From: Cornus controversa
Taxonomy: Eukaryota; Streptophyta; Magnoliopsida; Cornales; Cornaceae
DNA length: 64,000 nucleotides
Direction: 5' to 3'
Assembly (NCBI GenBank): GCA_026545225.1
Contig: CM048845.1
Location: 84,161,033 to 84,225,032 of the forward strand
Below the pieces are notes generated by a model, which searched no databases, was not told where the DNA came from, and saw only the letters and a program-made list of their open reading frames with translations. Of this stretch, positions 1 through 10,559 are shown in pieces. The stretch's first letter is position 1, and the number at the start of each line of letters is the position of its first letter. The translations under genes were made by a program, and so were the position numbers.

Positions 1-940
1 ACCAAAATACAATATAGTAGTGTGGCGCAAGCACATCAAGGTGTAGCCATGTAGTGTATATGTTTGTTGTTATTATGTCATACCATTATATGGCTACTCT
101 ATTAAGTAACTGAAGCACAAAAAATGAGCAATGAAAGCCTGCTAGTCTAAAATCAGCTGAACCCTCATAAAGCCAGTGTTAAAAAAAAATCACAAACACA
201 ATTCTCACCACTACATGTGATGTTGTAGTGGTACTTGCAACTTCTTTTTAATTTAGTAATACATGTTTTGAATACCTTATGTTGAAAATTTTTTGTCACA
301 TAAATTTCGCACTTTATACATCATCACTTGTACCTTCAGCTATCAGCTTAACTGATTCTCTAATGCAAGCCCTTCCAAACATTTATATGCGTCAATGTTC
401 TAACAAGAAGTCCAACTAGCCCTCAGTGGCTTATGCAAGACATTTTTCCTCCACAACTTTTGCTGAAAATGATTGATGTATTATGATAAAGGATTTCATT
501 GGAAGTAAAGTTCTTACTTCTAATGCCACACAAAGCAAAAGCACTCCTTCCAACTAGGACGTCCATAAGAGTACAAAAGTCTAACATTTATCTCAAGTCA
601 TTGATGTTTTCCTCGCAACAGTTGATGACATATGTCACCTTACATACAATCACAAATGGATAAGTGTTTGCAGGTTCGTATCTACTGTGAATAAAGCTAA
701 TTTGTATCCTTTTTTCTTAATAACAAGTGCACTAGGTAATCTAATATGACCAACTCCATTGTTTACACAGTAACATAAAGAGAGTCAAATTTAGCATATA
801 AGCAGAAAGGTAACTCTCATGTGGATAAAATAATTCATACAAATTAATAACTGCCAGCAATTCAAATTCTCAATATATTGAACACAAACAAGTCTTGGAT
901 GAATGAAAGCAATTTAAAGTATTCTTGTATAACTTTTTAC
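1..940 (-). other. First intron of the PP1 gene (continues off the left edge)
   Basis: After the donor at 940-939 no PP1 coding sequence (GDxHG, GDYVDRG, RGNHE) appears in any minus-strand frame down to position 1. The first intron is therefore at least 940 bp. The sequence is AT-rich and otherwise featureless. Confidence 0.75.
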
Positions 941-1118
941 CACAAATCTTTATAGGAGCTTCAAGCTCAAGAAGATTAGGCTGGCTGAGAAAGATCTCCT
1001 TGGAAGCGGCGCAAAGCTGCCGAATTTCTGCCTCCGTTAGGTGCACCTGCTTCGGAACCCGGCCGTTCTTTGCATCAAGAAGCCGCCGAATGATATCGTC
1101 AAGCAACGCCTCATCCAT
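941..1118 (-). CDS. TOPP: PP1 catalytic subunit (TOPP), first coding exon only
   Basis: First coding exon of a type-1 serine/threonine protein phosphatase catalytic subunit, which removes phosphate from Ser/Thr of many nuclear and cytoplasmic substrates. It encodes 59 residues plus one base. The plant PP1 N-terminus is recognisable: [19 protein letters not shown] near the start, [10 protein letters not shown] in the middle and [11 protein letters not shown] at the end. The exon stops at a G|GT donor (GT at 940-939) inside the Gly codon that opens the metal-binding GDxHG motif, so no catalytic residue lies in the window. The Met at 1118 is chosen over an in-frame one 14 codons upstream because family members begin MDE/MDPA. 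The remaining exons, about 250 residues, must lie left of position 1. Very sure of the family; the paralogue cannot be told. Confidence 0.93.
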
Positions 1119-1560
1119 CAAAACCCAATACAAATTCAATCTCAAAAATGAAATACACAACCTAAATCCAAGTTTCTCTCTCTACTCTCTCTCTCTTACA
1201 GTTTTTCTGGCCAAATACTACAAAGAAAAAGACGAATTTAATATATAAAAAAAATGTGGTCTGGTGAAAGATATATGCACCAAACTAATATCAAAGCCAA
1301 GAAATCGATTTTCACGATGGATTGAAGCGTCACTTTCTCTCTCTGCAGCCCGAATTTGAATAAGGGGTCTTTGTTAGATGCAGACAAGTCATGTTACTAT
1401 TCCGGTGATGGAGAGCGAGGGTGGCTCTCTCTCTTTAAGTTTATTGGGTCTCTCTCTCTATCGACGGACGGAAGGGGATATAACTATAGTGAGGGACCTG
1501 AAATGAAATCTGATATAAGAGCGAGCTCTGTATAGCCCTAATGTTTCCGAACCCTATCTG
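1119..1560 (-). promoter_or_regulatory. 5' UTR and probable promoter of the PP1 gene
   Basis: Upstream of the start codon the minus strand holds GA/CT-rich leader sequence (1170-1200) and TATA-like stretches at about 1240-1250 and 1512-1519. CT/GA-rich leaders are common in plant housekeeping genes. The start site cannot be fixed by eye, and an intron in the 5' UTR is possible. Confidence 0.35.
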
Positions 1561-2167
1561 TGGAATAGAAAGCATGCGACTTGCACGTGCTTCACTAAGT
1601 CAACTCATTCGGATTCTTTTGTAATGGATAATAGCCGGAAAAAACATTATCTAAAACACAATATCAATCAATATCTTTTAAAAGTTTATTCTCTCTCTCC
1701 TCATCATGAGACCACTTGTAAATAATAAAAGTGGACAAAATAATAATAATAATAATAAAAGTGAAAAATGTTTAACAAACATTATAATCCATCTCTTCCT
1801 CAGTTGATTTAAAAATTATTCAAAAGTTATGATTTGGTATCAATTTTTTGGTCAATAAAATCAAATGATCAACAACACTATTTTTTAAAATACCATATTT
1901 CCCCTTGTCCTTAAACTTTAATGTCACTTTTTTATCTAAAATAATTGGGTGATAAATGAGATTAATGTAACTTTTGTATCAATGAGAAAAGCTATTTAAG
2001 TGTACTTTATCCAATTAATAAACAATCTAATAATATAAATTTTTTAAAATCTTGTTTCTTGTCTTCACATGGATGTGCAGATATATTAAATGTATTCGGA
2101 ATCCTGATCGTTAGATGATTAGATAGAGTGATTTTATACTGTAAAATTTTTGAATCGAGCTTAAATG

Positions 2168-2201
<34 letters not shown>

Positions 2202-2864
2202 CCATTTCTAAACATGCAGCCTATTTTTGTTCAAAAGTATTTTAAAATTTGTACGAATTTTCTATTTTTTTTTTTTAAGTTAGGTCTAAAAAAAATCTTG
2301 TTCGGTGGAAACCATGATACGGTGGGGGCTCACTGGAGACCTTTGTCTATACGAAAATAGTGTTCCTCAATAATAACCCATTATTCTTGTCCATCGCACC
2401 ATTATTTTTTCTTTATTTTTCAATATATCCACTGTATTATTGTTTATATCCATATGGAGATTCAATAAAGATTCTCTCTTTCTGTTGATTAAATGTGCTC
2501 AAGCTCCTTGTAATCATGATGGAATATAGTTTTAAAATTTTATGTTAAAGCTATAGGACCGACCTAAGAGAATATAATTTTAAATTCTTCAAATATTGGT
2601 AACAAATTACTTAAGTTCAGGAGTGCAGTTTGAATATCACTTTTAAAAACAAATGAATGAATTTCTTGGGTTGAGGAGTGCAATTTGAATATCACTTTTT
2701 TAAAAAAAATCTCAATTTACAAATACTATTTAAAAGTTAAAACCCCAACACTTGAGGACCAACTCTTTAAATTTTTGGTTGTATCTAATACGAGAGCTTT
2801 ACTATTACCTAGATATAGAGCTTTACTATTACCCTGTAGGTGTGCGTAAAAATAAGAGGTTAAA
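1561..2864. other. Intergenic, AT-rich
   Basis: No gene seen. It holds a (TA)n microsatellite at about 2170-2198, a 55-bp imperfect tandem duplication (about 2610-2715, sharing AATATCACTTTT) and a 25-bp duplication of GAGCTTTACTATTACC near 2791-2835. Confidence 0.6.
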
Positions 2865-3344
2865 CTAAGGCTATGTTTGATAGAATGGAAAAGAAAAGAA
2901 CGGATAACATTTGTAATGAGAGAAGAGAAAAGAAAAAAAATGATAGTGTTAAACTTTTATCGTGTTTGGTTGATTAGTAAAGGAAAATAAAGGAAATGAT
3001 AGTTACCATGGTTGGGGAAAGAAATGAAAGGGAACAATTTAATATTTTTACTATTATACTTTTTTATATTTAAAAGAACAAATTTTATCTTTTATCAAAA
3101 TAAAGGCAAAGTTAATATTAACAAAATTTTATTAAAAAATGTTGTCTTTCCTTCCATTTCTTTCCATTTCTTTCCATTTTTGGAAGGATAACAAAAGTTA
3201 CTATTCATCTTTAATTTATCCCTCCAAATCCTTCCATTTCCTTTCATTTCCTTTAAAAATTTCATACCAAACACACAAAATCATAACCCTCCAAATCCTT
3301 CTTTTCTTTTCCTTCTATTTCTTTCCTACCAAAATGACCCTAAG
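2865..3344. mobile_element. MITE-like element 1 (about 480 bp)
   Basis: The left end CTAAGGCTATGTTTGATAG is an imperfect inverted match to the right end (complement CTTAGGGTCATTTTGGTAGG). Both are followed by AAAGAAAAG-rich arms, and there is no coding capacity. The right end is shared with the next element at CCTAAGG. Confidence 0.6.
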
Positions 3345-3810
3345 GGTCCGTTTGGATAAAGTGGAGAGAAAAGAAAGGAGAGGATAACATTAGTTATGAG
3401 AGAAAGGAGAGGAGAGGATAACAATAACCTCTATTCATGTTTGGATAAACAGGAGAGAAAAGAAAGGAAAAGATAGTAATTTTGTTTGGATAGAGAAAAG
3501 AAAAGAAAGGATAACAATCAAATTACTAACATACCCTTTTACTTAAGTTTATGGAAGAGTATAAGAATTTTATGTGTTAAAATATTGAGGTCAATTTTGG
3601 TATTATAAAACTTATACTTAAGTTTCAATCCTTTCCCTCCCAATCTTCTCATTTTTGGGAGGATTGCAATTGAGGGATAAGGAGGGATTGCTATCCCTCC
3701 TTATCCTTTCTTTTCTTTTAAAAACACTCACCCAAACACAACATCCCCTATCCTCTCCTTTCTTTTCTCTCCTTATCCTTCCAAATCCCTCAATCCAAAC
3801 GAAGCCTAAG
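3341..3810. mobile_element. MITE-like element 2 (about 470 bp), abutting element 1
   Basis: The left end TAAGGGTCCGTTTGGATAAA and the complement of the right end, CTTAGGCTTCGTTTGGATTG, are terminal inverted repeats. Both continue into AAGGAGAGAAAAG-type arms, so the element is largely self-complementary. It is non-coding and related to, but distinct from, its left neighbour. Its right end cuts into the copia-like LTR that follows. Confidence 0.68.
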
Positions 3811-4299
3811 TGTCACGTCTTTTGAGTTTATAACAATAGTCACAACATTTTTAATTTGAATCAATAGTCATACATTTTGAGTTGAATCAACACATTTTAT
3901 GACTATTCAGTTCGAACCGGAGAGGCACCAATGGCTGCCATTTGCAAAATGAATCCTCCCTACATCAAACTTGAACCCAAGTTCAAGCCACGTGTCTTGG
4001 GTTCGAACCAAGTGGTTAGAATCTTGGTTCGAATTGAGTCAATACCATTATAATTATTCTAAATTTGTTTTATCTCTCGAGTTGAGTCAATAGAGACACA
4101 AGTGGTTCACCATTTAAATTAGTTTGGAGTGCTCCTACTAATTGAAGATCTTTGTATCTGGGAGACAAACGTCATTTGGACCTTACAGCCCCATGCGAAG
4201 CGTTAATTATTTTAAAGAGAGAGTATGAAATACTGGCCTTAATCTAATTCCAAGTTTTTCTTTATTTATTTTATTTTATTATGCTAAATTATATGTTAA

Positions 4300-4969
4300 T
4301 ATAATTTATGTGTGTTTAGTATGTTAGTATAAATTTTACCAAGTCTTAACAATCACAAGACAATTGATGTGTTATGTTTTAATATATGCTACTATTTAAG
4401 ATAGTGAATTTTTTATTGTTTAGAAAAATATTGATGAGTTCAATACGAGTGAATTATCATGTCACCTATTTATAGTAGAATATTGTTGTGTTCAATGTAT
4501 GTAAATATTGTTTTATTGGTGCAATACAATATTGTTTATATATAGTGGTCAATTTAATATTTGTAATGTAATATTGTTTAATTTATGTGTGATACCTTAA
4601 TTCACTATTGGTTCAATATTGAATATGTATTGTATTATTTTATAAATTCATCAATATGCAAGTCGTGTGATTTGATTTGAACGTATTTATTACAGTATTA
4701 AATTGATATTACATAGTTTGTAATATTGTGATTTTCATTTAATATGATTATATCTTGGTGATGAATTCAAGTGTGATACATGTTATTCAATATTTATGAA
4801 ATATTGTTCAGTGTTGTTATATATACAAATCAATATGACTATAATGTGACAAATGACAAGTTTAATTGAGATTATTATTTTTGTCAAGTATAAAGAGTAA
4901 TTTTGAGAAATCTCTAATAATATCTGCGGCATATGATGTGTTAGAGGAACGATTGTGGGTACAAGAGGC
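4300..4969. other. AT-rich interior of the copia-like relic
   Basis: No coding sequence recognised. The text is rich in AATATTGT and TTTATG words, with several AATATTGTT-like motifs spaced irregularly. Confidence 0.4.
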
Positions 4970-4977
4970 ATATACAC

Positions 4978-5393
4978 TAGGGGTGCACAAAAATCCGTCC
5001 AAATCAGACTGGACTAGACCGAACAGTTCGGTCAGAATTTTCTACGGTTCAGTCAGGGTTCCAAAATACTGAAACCGTGAATTAACGGTCTAATTCCTGT
5101 TTCACATCTCTTAGGATCGGACCGAACCAGACCGGACCGTTTGTATAAAAATATATTATATAAATAAGTAAGTTATAAACTTGTAAGTGTAAGTGTGTAA
5201 CTAGTAATGTAATATACTAATAATCTTACTATGAGAACCGTTTATACTTTATATAATATTTATTGTACAATTTATAATAATATAATAACCCACTAAGGCA
5301 CTAATCACGGTTCGGTTCGAATCCATTTTTAGTGGAACCAGACCGTACGATTTGGTTCCAAAAAATACCAAAATCGGACCGTGTGCACCCCTA
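4978..5393. mobile_element. hAT-type MITE, copy 1 (416 bp) with 8-bp TSD
   Basis: Terminal inverted repeats are TAGGGGTGCAC and GTGCACCCCTA. A perfect 8-bp target duplication ATATACAC flanks it (4970-4977 and 5394-5401), which fits the hAT superfamily. The interior has GGTTCGGTT and ACCGAACC blocks near both ends, so it can fold on itself. It is non-coding. A second family member lies at about 63149-63566. Confidence 0.9.
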
Positions 5394-5401
5394 ATATACA
5401 C

Positions 5402-6800
5402 TGTGCTTAAAATAAATAAAAATCATTGAGGTACACATGATTAAAAGAGTCGGTTATTATTTATAAAATCAATCTGGTAGTCAAATCAGAGAATGATGAG
5501 TTAATATTCCTCATCATACCTGTTCCGATAAGAGAATTATTTTATTTATCAAATCAAATATAAAGATTAAATCTTCTTGATAAAATTATCTGCTATCAAA
5601 ATAAAGTTGTATTAGAAATGTTCTCAGGTAGAGAACTCACTCTTAATAAAATTGTACATCTTTAAAGGGTTCTAGTTGGTTTTTATTATTAATTAGTGTA
5701 CTAATTAATTTCAAAAAATAGGATGCATATATATATGATAAGGGTGTGATTTAATATCCTAATATTTATTAACTAGCATATGACAAGTGGTGAAAGGAAA
5801 TTAACTAAATTGTAATTTCACCCATGCAAAAAGAGTGTTATACCTTTAACATTAATTCACAATAATAAATGTGACTTATTATATATGCACGTGAAAGATG
5901 GGAAATTATTTTAATACGTTGTTAGAAATTGCACACAATACTGCTATATATTTTTCTGTGATTAAAAATAAATTTAGCATGAAAATAAAATGGTATTGCT
6001 AAAATGTACCATGGTCTAATAATGCAAGTTAATAAATTATGAATTACCCAAGAATGTAGGGGGAGCTCAGCTATCCTCAAATTTAATTTTTTATACCTCA
6101 TTAAAAAATTATTAAGACACCATTTGACCTTTGGATAGATCTAAAATCTTCTTGTAAATTTTTAAAAAATGCGGGGGTGTTTAAATAATGTGGTAGTATT
6201 TAGTCCTAAAAATATTAGAGAATTAATGGAACATATCTTGTGCATAAATCAAGAGAAGATAGAACAAGGTTTTATTGATTGATATGGAACAACCGAGAAG
6301 GGTTCATAGTTCCAATTCAAGTGTGCAAACTTGGAAAATCTAACGGTAGATAGAGACAAATACTAAAGCAATAACACAAATTAGATGATTACATGTCAAC
6401 GAGTGTAGTGCATGATAAAAATACTCAAGATGAATATGTCTTTTAATATATGTCATTGTAAATGCAAATGAAGAGATTGCACACGACTTGATATACAAGT
6501 AATATATGAAAATATAAAATATAAAGAGGCGATAGAGATACATCCTAAAACTAAGGATTGTATTTATGAAAGAATGACACTAAAATTAAATGATGTTAAA
6601 CTTCAAATCCATGAGTGGATATATCTTTATTATTAAAGGTTTAGTCTTGGAATATAAGTTAATTGCTTTGAATAAAAGTAAGTATGGATAAGAGACTGTG
6701 CATTTTTTTAAAAGACATTCCAAATGGTTAATACCTATGCCATTGAATTCAAATATAAAAAATCCTTATAGAATGTATAAATAAAATACAACCTGGTGTC
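5402..6800. other. Non-coding relic sequence
   Basis: AT-rich, with short ORFs only and no protein family recognised. It lies between the hAT MITE and the 3' part of the copia-like relic and is probably decayed element interior. Confidence 0.4.
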
Positions 6801-7597
6801 CACATATGTGAAAGGTTGAACTAAAGAGCAAATGACGAGGTCATTGAGGGGGACAGGCTTAAAGCCTAAATTAACGAGTCACCTTAATGAAAACTCTATT
6901 TAGCTGATTGGAGATCTTGAGATCCAGATTCAAAGGGAAAACTAAAATTTTGAGTGACTTACCAGCAGTACTGGGTAGATATTTTATTTTATTCTCACCA
7001 ATCCTATGATGACACAGTATTACCAGTCGTGGGTATTAGGTTAAACACGTGGTTTAATAATTCTTATATCTCAAAAAATCAAGTGCGGTATGACACAATA
7101 CACTTAATAAAGAATCACCTATATTAGTGTTGAAGTGGGCCACTTCTATGAAAAAGAAATATTAAGTTATCTAGAGCACTCATGAATGCCAAAATTTGTC
7201 CAGTGCCAAATAAACACAACAGAAATAATCAACTTTGTGTGAAAATGAACTGTGTGTGTACTATTGTCTTGGTTTACACAAATAACTTAGTCAAGTCATT
7301 TTTGTATTTGAAACTAATTTATATTCATGTGGAGGATTGTTGAAAAAATAAGGTGAATGATAAATTAAGAGTCATGACTTTTAAAAAATGACTTTTGGGT
7401 TTAAACTAATAGTCACAACTTTTGAGTTTAAAGCTGTAGTCATAATTTTTTTAATTTGAATCAATAGTCACACCTTTGAGATTGAACCAACATATCCAAT
7501 GACTATTCGATTAGAACCGAAGAGGCAACAATGGGTCTATAAATACCCCTAGTTGCCATTTGTAAAATGAATCATTTTAACTACATCATGTAAGGAT

Positions 7598-9069
7598 TGT
7601 GACCATTTTTGACCGATTTTCATTTAATTGTATCTATTATCTTAATAATACTTGAAATGATTATTTATGTGTTTTAAATATAAAATACATGTTCTGAAAA
7701 CTTATTTAAGGTTTGGAAAAGTTTTTAGAGCGTTTGACAAAAGTTGACTTTTTCGGGCCCAGAAAATTTGAAAGTCTCGGAATGACTCCAAATTTGGAGG
7801 GTAGCTCAAATAAAATATTTGACACGCTACGGAATCGATTTCATGTCAATCGGAATTGCGAAACTCCAAAAATGACTCTGAAAAGGTTTAAGAAAAAGGT
7901 GATGGCATTTTTTGTGAATAAGTGTAAGTCATCTTGCTATAAATAGCAAAGTTAGAGATTTTCAATTCATTTCTCCTTCTTCCACCAGCCTTGAGAGAGC
8001 TTATATATATATATCATCTTCCTTCTTCTTCATTAAATTAGAGGGGCTTAAGGTGAGAATTAGAAGAAGTCGAAAAAGAGAGAAACGATCTATGCATTGA
8101 GGGATTGAGATTGGTCCGACCAAAATCATCTTTAGACAATTCGAATGAAATGAACATTTGAATACATGTCCGGATTGTGGACTATTCGCATGAAATGAAC
8201 ATGTATATGACCATTTATTTTTTTAAAGAAAAGTATGAGAAATGTTTGGATGGATGTATGATCTTGATTAATTGAATGATTTAGAGTAGGATTGTGATGA
8301 CATATCATTTGAATGATGATTTAAATGTTGTCGGATGAATTTTGTGTTTTGGAAATGATTATGTACGAGTATTAGTGTAAATTTTGGACAAAAATGCTAA
8401 AAAGGGTTTCCAGGTGGAAAGGGTTGATAGTTCTATTTAGATAAGTCGACTATTTTTGGTAGAGTGTTTTTAAGCTTTTTAAAGCTACAAAGCAGTCGAC
8501 TGCTATAGATTTTTTTAAAATATGAGGAAACAGTCGACTGCTCCTTTGGATAAGTCGACTGTTATAGATTTTCAAATATATGGAAGCAGTCGACTACTCA
8601 TTCAGATAAGTCGACTGCTTTATGCATAACATTTTTGAGCTTTTTAGAGCGACCAAACAATCGACTGCTTCTTTAGATAAGTCGACTGCTCGAGATTTTA
8701 AACTATTTTTAAATAGGCATAACTTTGTCGTCTCAAACCCGATTTAAGTGATTATTTTTTTCAAATTGAGTATTTTTGAATCCTCATTCTAATGGTTTCA
8801 ATTTTAGTTTCAAATTTTCAGGAATATATTAGCCTTTAATACCGAATGTACAAGGAGTATGTGTCCGTACTTGTGTAATAAGATCCTTTGAAGGTTTGTA
8901 TGGTTGAGGCTCGTTGGGATAAGTTGTACATACCAGTGTATGTATGTCATTAAGCTTCCACGATATTTAAAGGTTAAAATGGTTCATTAGGGATTAATGA
9001 ACGAGTTCACTCTTGGGATTTAGACTTGGATCGGGAAAGTCCCGGTGGTCCAGATTTTGGGGTGTGACA
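7598..9069 (+). repeat. 5' LTR of the Tekay-type Ty3 element (about 1.47 kb, internally deleted)
   Basis: Matches 13630-16205 over most of its length. It starts near TGTGACC (±10 bp) and ends GGTGTGACA at 9069, immediately before the primer-binding site. A TATA box CTATAAATAG lies at 7937-7946, with a conserved copy in the 3' LTR. Near 8145 it lacks about 1.28 kb that the 3' LTR has (about 14195-15475). Positions 8440-8690 hold seven AGTCGACT palindromes. Confidence 0.8.
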
Positions 9070-9070
9070 A

Positions 9071-9090
9071 CTTGGTATCAGAGCAACCAG
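9071..9090 (+). other. Primer-binding site (tRNA-Met type) of the Tekay element
   Basis: TGGTATCAGAGCAACC follows the LTR end by two to three bases. It matches the initiator tRNA-Met primer site used by most plant LTR retrotransposons. Confidence 0.85.
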
Positions 9091-9319
9091 GTTTGAATAC
9101 CTTGAACGAAGGGTTTGGGTTAGACTATAGGTGTACAAAAAAATGTGTTTAGATTAAAGAATATAATCTTACGTAAAATGTACTTATGTGCTTACATGTT
9201 GGTATTGCATGCTAAATTGTTGAATAGCTTAGCACATTGTTGATTAAACGCATTTAAGTTGATTAATTAATTTTGTATGCCTTGTAACTAAAGTGTCTTC
9301 TTGTTACCTATGTAGCAAG

Positions 9320-10370
9320 ATGCCACCGAGATGTGCAAATGGACGAGGCGCAATTGTTCCACAAGTGCCGATTGATGGGGCACAATTTATGAGAGAGATG
9401 GTTGAAACTACATGACAAATCGCACGGGAAACATATGAGGAGAATGTGCAAGTGCAGCCTCGAGCGGTTCTTACTCGTATGATGATTGCTATGAGGGAAT
9501 ACAACAAGTATAGCCCTCCAAAGTATGCGGGCAGGTCCGATCCAATTTAGGCGGATGATTGGATAGATAAGACACTTAAGCTATTGATTGCACTTAAGAT
9601 TAAAGAGAACCTACGGGTTAACATTGCCACACTTCACCTCTCAAAAGAGGCGGACTATTGGTGGAAATTTATCGGCAACACTCACAATGTTGAGACAATG
9701 GATTGGGAAGTATTCAAGGGGCTATTTTTTCGAGAAATACTTTCCTACATCGGTGAAGGATCGGTTGAAGCAATAATTCATCAACCTCACCCAAGTTGAC
9801 ATAAGTGTGATTGAGTACGAGACCAAGTTCACTTTTTTAGCTCGTTTTGCCCTAGAGATGGTGGTAGATGAGGAGATGAAAACAAAGAGATTTGTGAGAG
9901 GACTCAAAGTCTCTATAAGGAGGCGAGTATCGATATTTGATTTTGAAGATCTACACCGCAATTGTAAAGAAGGCCTTGATTGTTAAAGAGGATGACCAGG
10001 ATATTTAGAGGACCCAAAATTCCAAAGGATAGACACGGAGTGCAGGGCCTTTTTCTGATAATCAGGCAAGGAAGAGGCACAGGGGTAGTACTTCATTTTC
10101 TCAGGGACAACAGATTCGCTCTACACCATCAGTGCCCTTACCCACTGGACCTTCAGGACCTACAATGGTATGCCACCAGTGCCATCAACCTAGTCATTAT
10201 CGGACTGAGTGTCCTCAGAGGCAGACAATGGTCCCAAGAGGAGAGCGGACTTATTTCTATTGTCACTAGCCTGATCATCTCTGGGCTGATTGTCTCTAAA
10301 GACAAGGCTTACAGAGTAGGACCGGGTCACAACAGCGTTATGTTCAGTCTATAGCGAGTCAGTTTGGTCC
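9320..10370 (+). pseudogene. Tekay gag (capsid/nucleocapsid), broken
   Basis: Gag builds the virus-like particle. The likely start is the ATG at 9320 (MPPRCANGRGA). A capsid-type stretch with KYSPPKYAG and SKEADYWWK follows at about 9500-9700. One CCHC zinc knuckle, CHQCHQPSHYRTEC, is intact near 10168-10209. A second near 10255-10295 has lost its first Cys. Several in-frame stops (for example near 9412 and 9549) and frame shifts after 9720 show it is inactive. Confidence 0.75.
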
Positions 10371-10559
10371 TAGGGCTTTGCCACCAGCTCAACTAATTTA
10401 GTCCACGCATGGTTCTCGAGGTATAAGATGAGCCACTGCTAGTGCATCTAGCCAGAATTCTGGGCACTTGGGTACTGGCCAGCAGGGTCAGAGAGCATAG
10501 GGTCATGCATTCACACTTACACAGACAAATGCCCCAACAGGATCGTCAGTTATCTGAGG

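Larger units (their letters stand above)
3811..7597 (+). mobile_element. Decayed copia-like LTR retrotransposon
   Basis: Sequence at 3825-3965 recurs as a diverged direct repeat at 7390-7588, including ATTTGAATCAATAGTCA and GACTATTC, so these are taken as the two LTRs. The 3' LTR begins at about 7338 with TGTTGAAA straight after a purine tract (GTGGAGGAT) and carries a TATA box at 7537-7546 that the 5' copy lacks. The 5' LTR has lost its start to a MITE, and the 3' LTR is cut off by the Tekay element. The interior holds only a weak trace of a copia pol C-terminal tail (about 6800-6960) and no intact ORF. Superfamily assignment is an inference. Confidence 0.5.

Noticed and set aside
3990-4045. 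GGTTCGAACC motifs resembling a tRNA B box
   Set aside because: Part of an inverted repeat (CTTGGGTTCGAACCAAG) inside a copia-like LTR. No A box or cloverleaf seen.
7713-7946. A 77-codon ORF present in both Tekay LTRs (also 13763-13996) ending in KCKSSCYK
   Set aside because: Both lie in the LTR promoter region upstream of the TATA box. The copies are homologous DNA, so the shared open frame is expected, and the residues differ as neutral drift would give.
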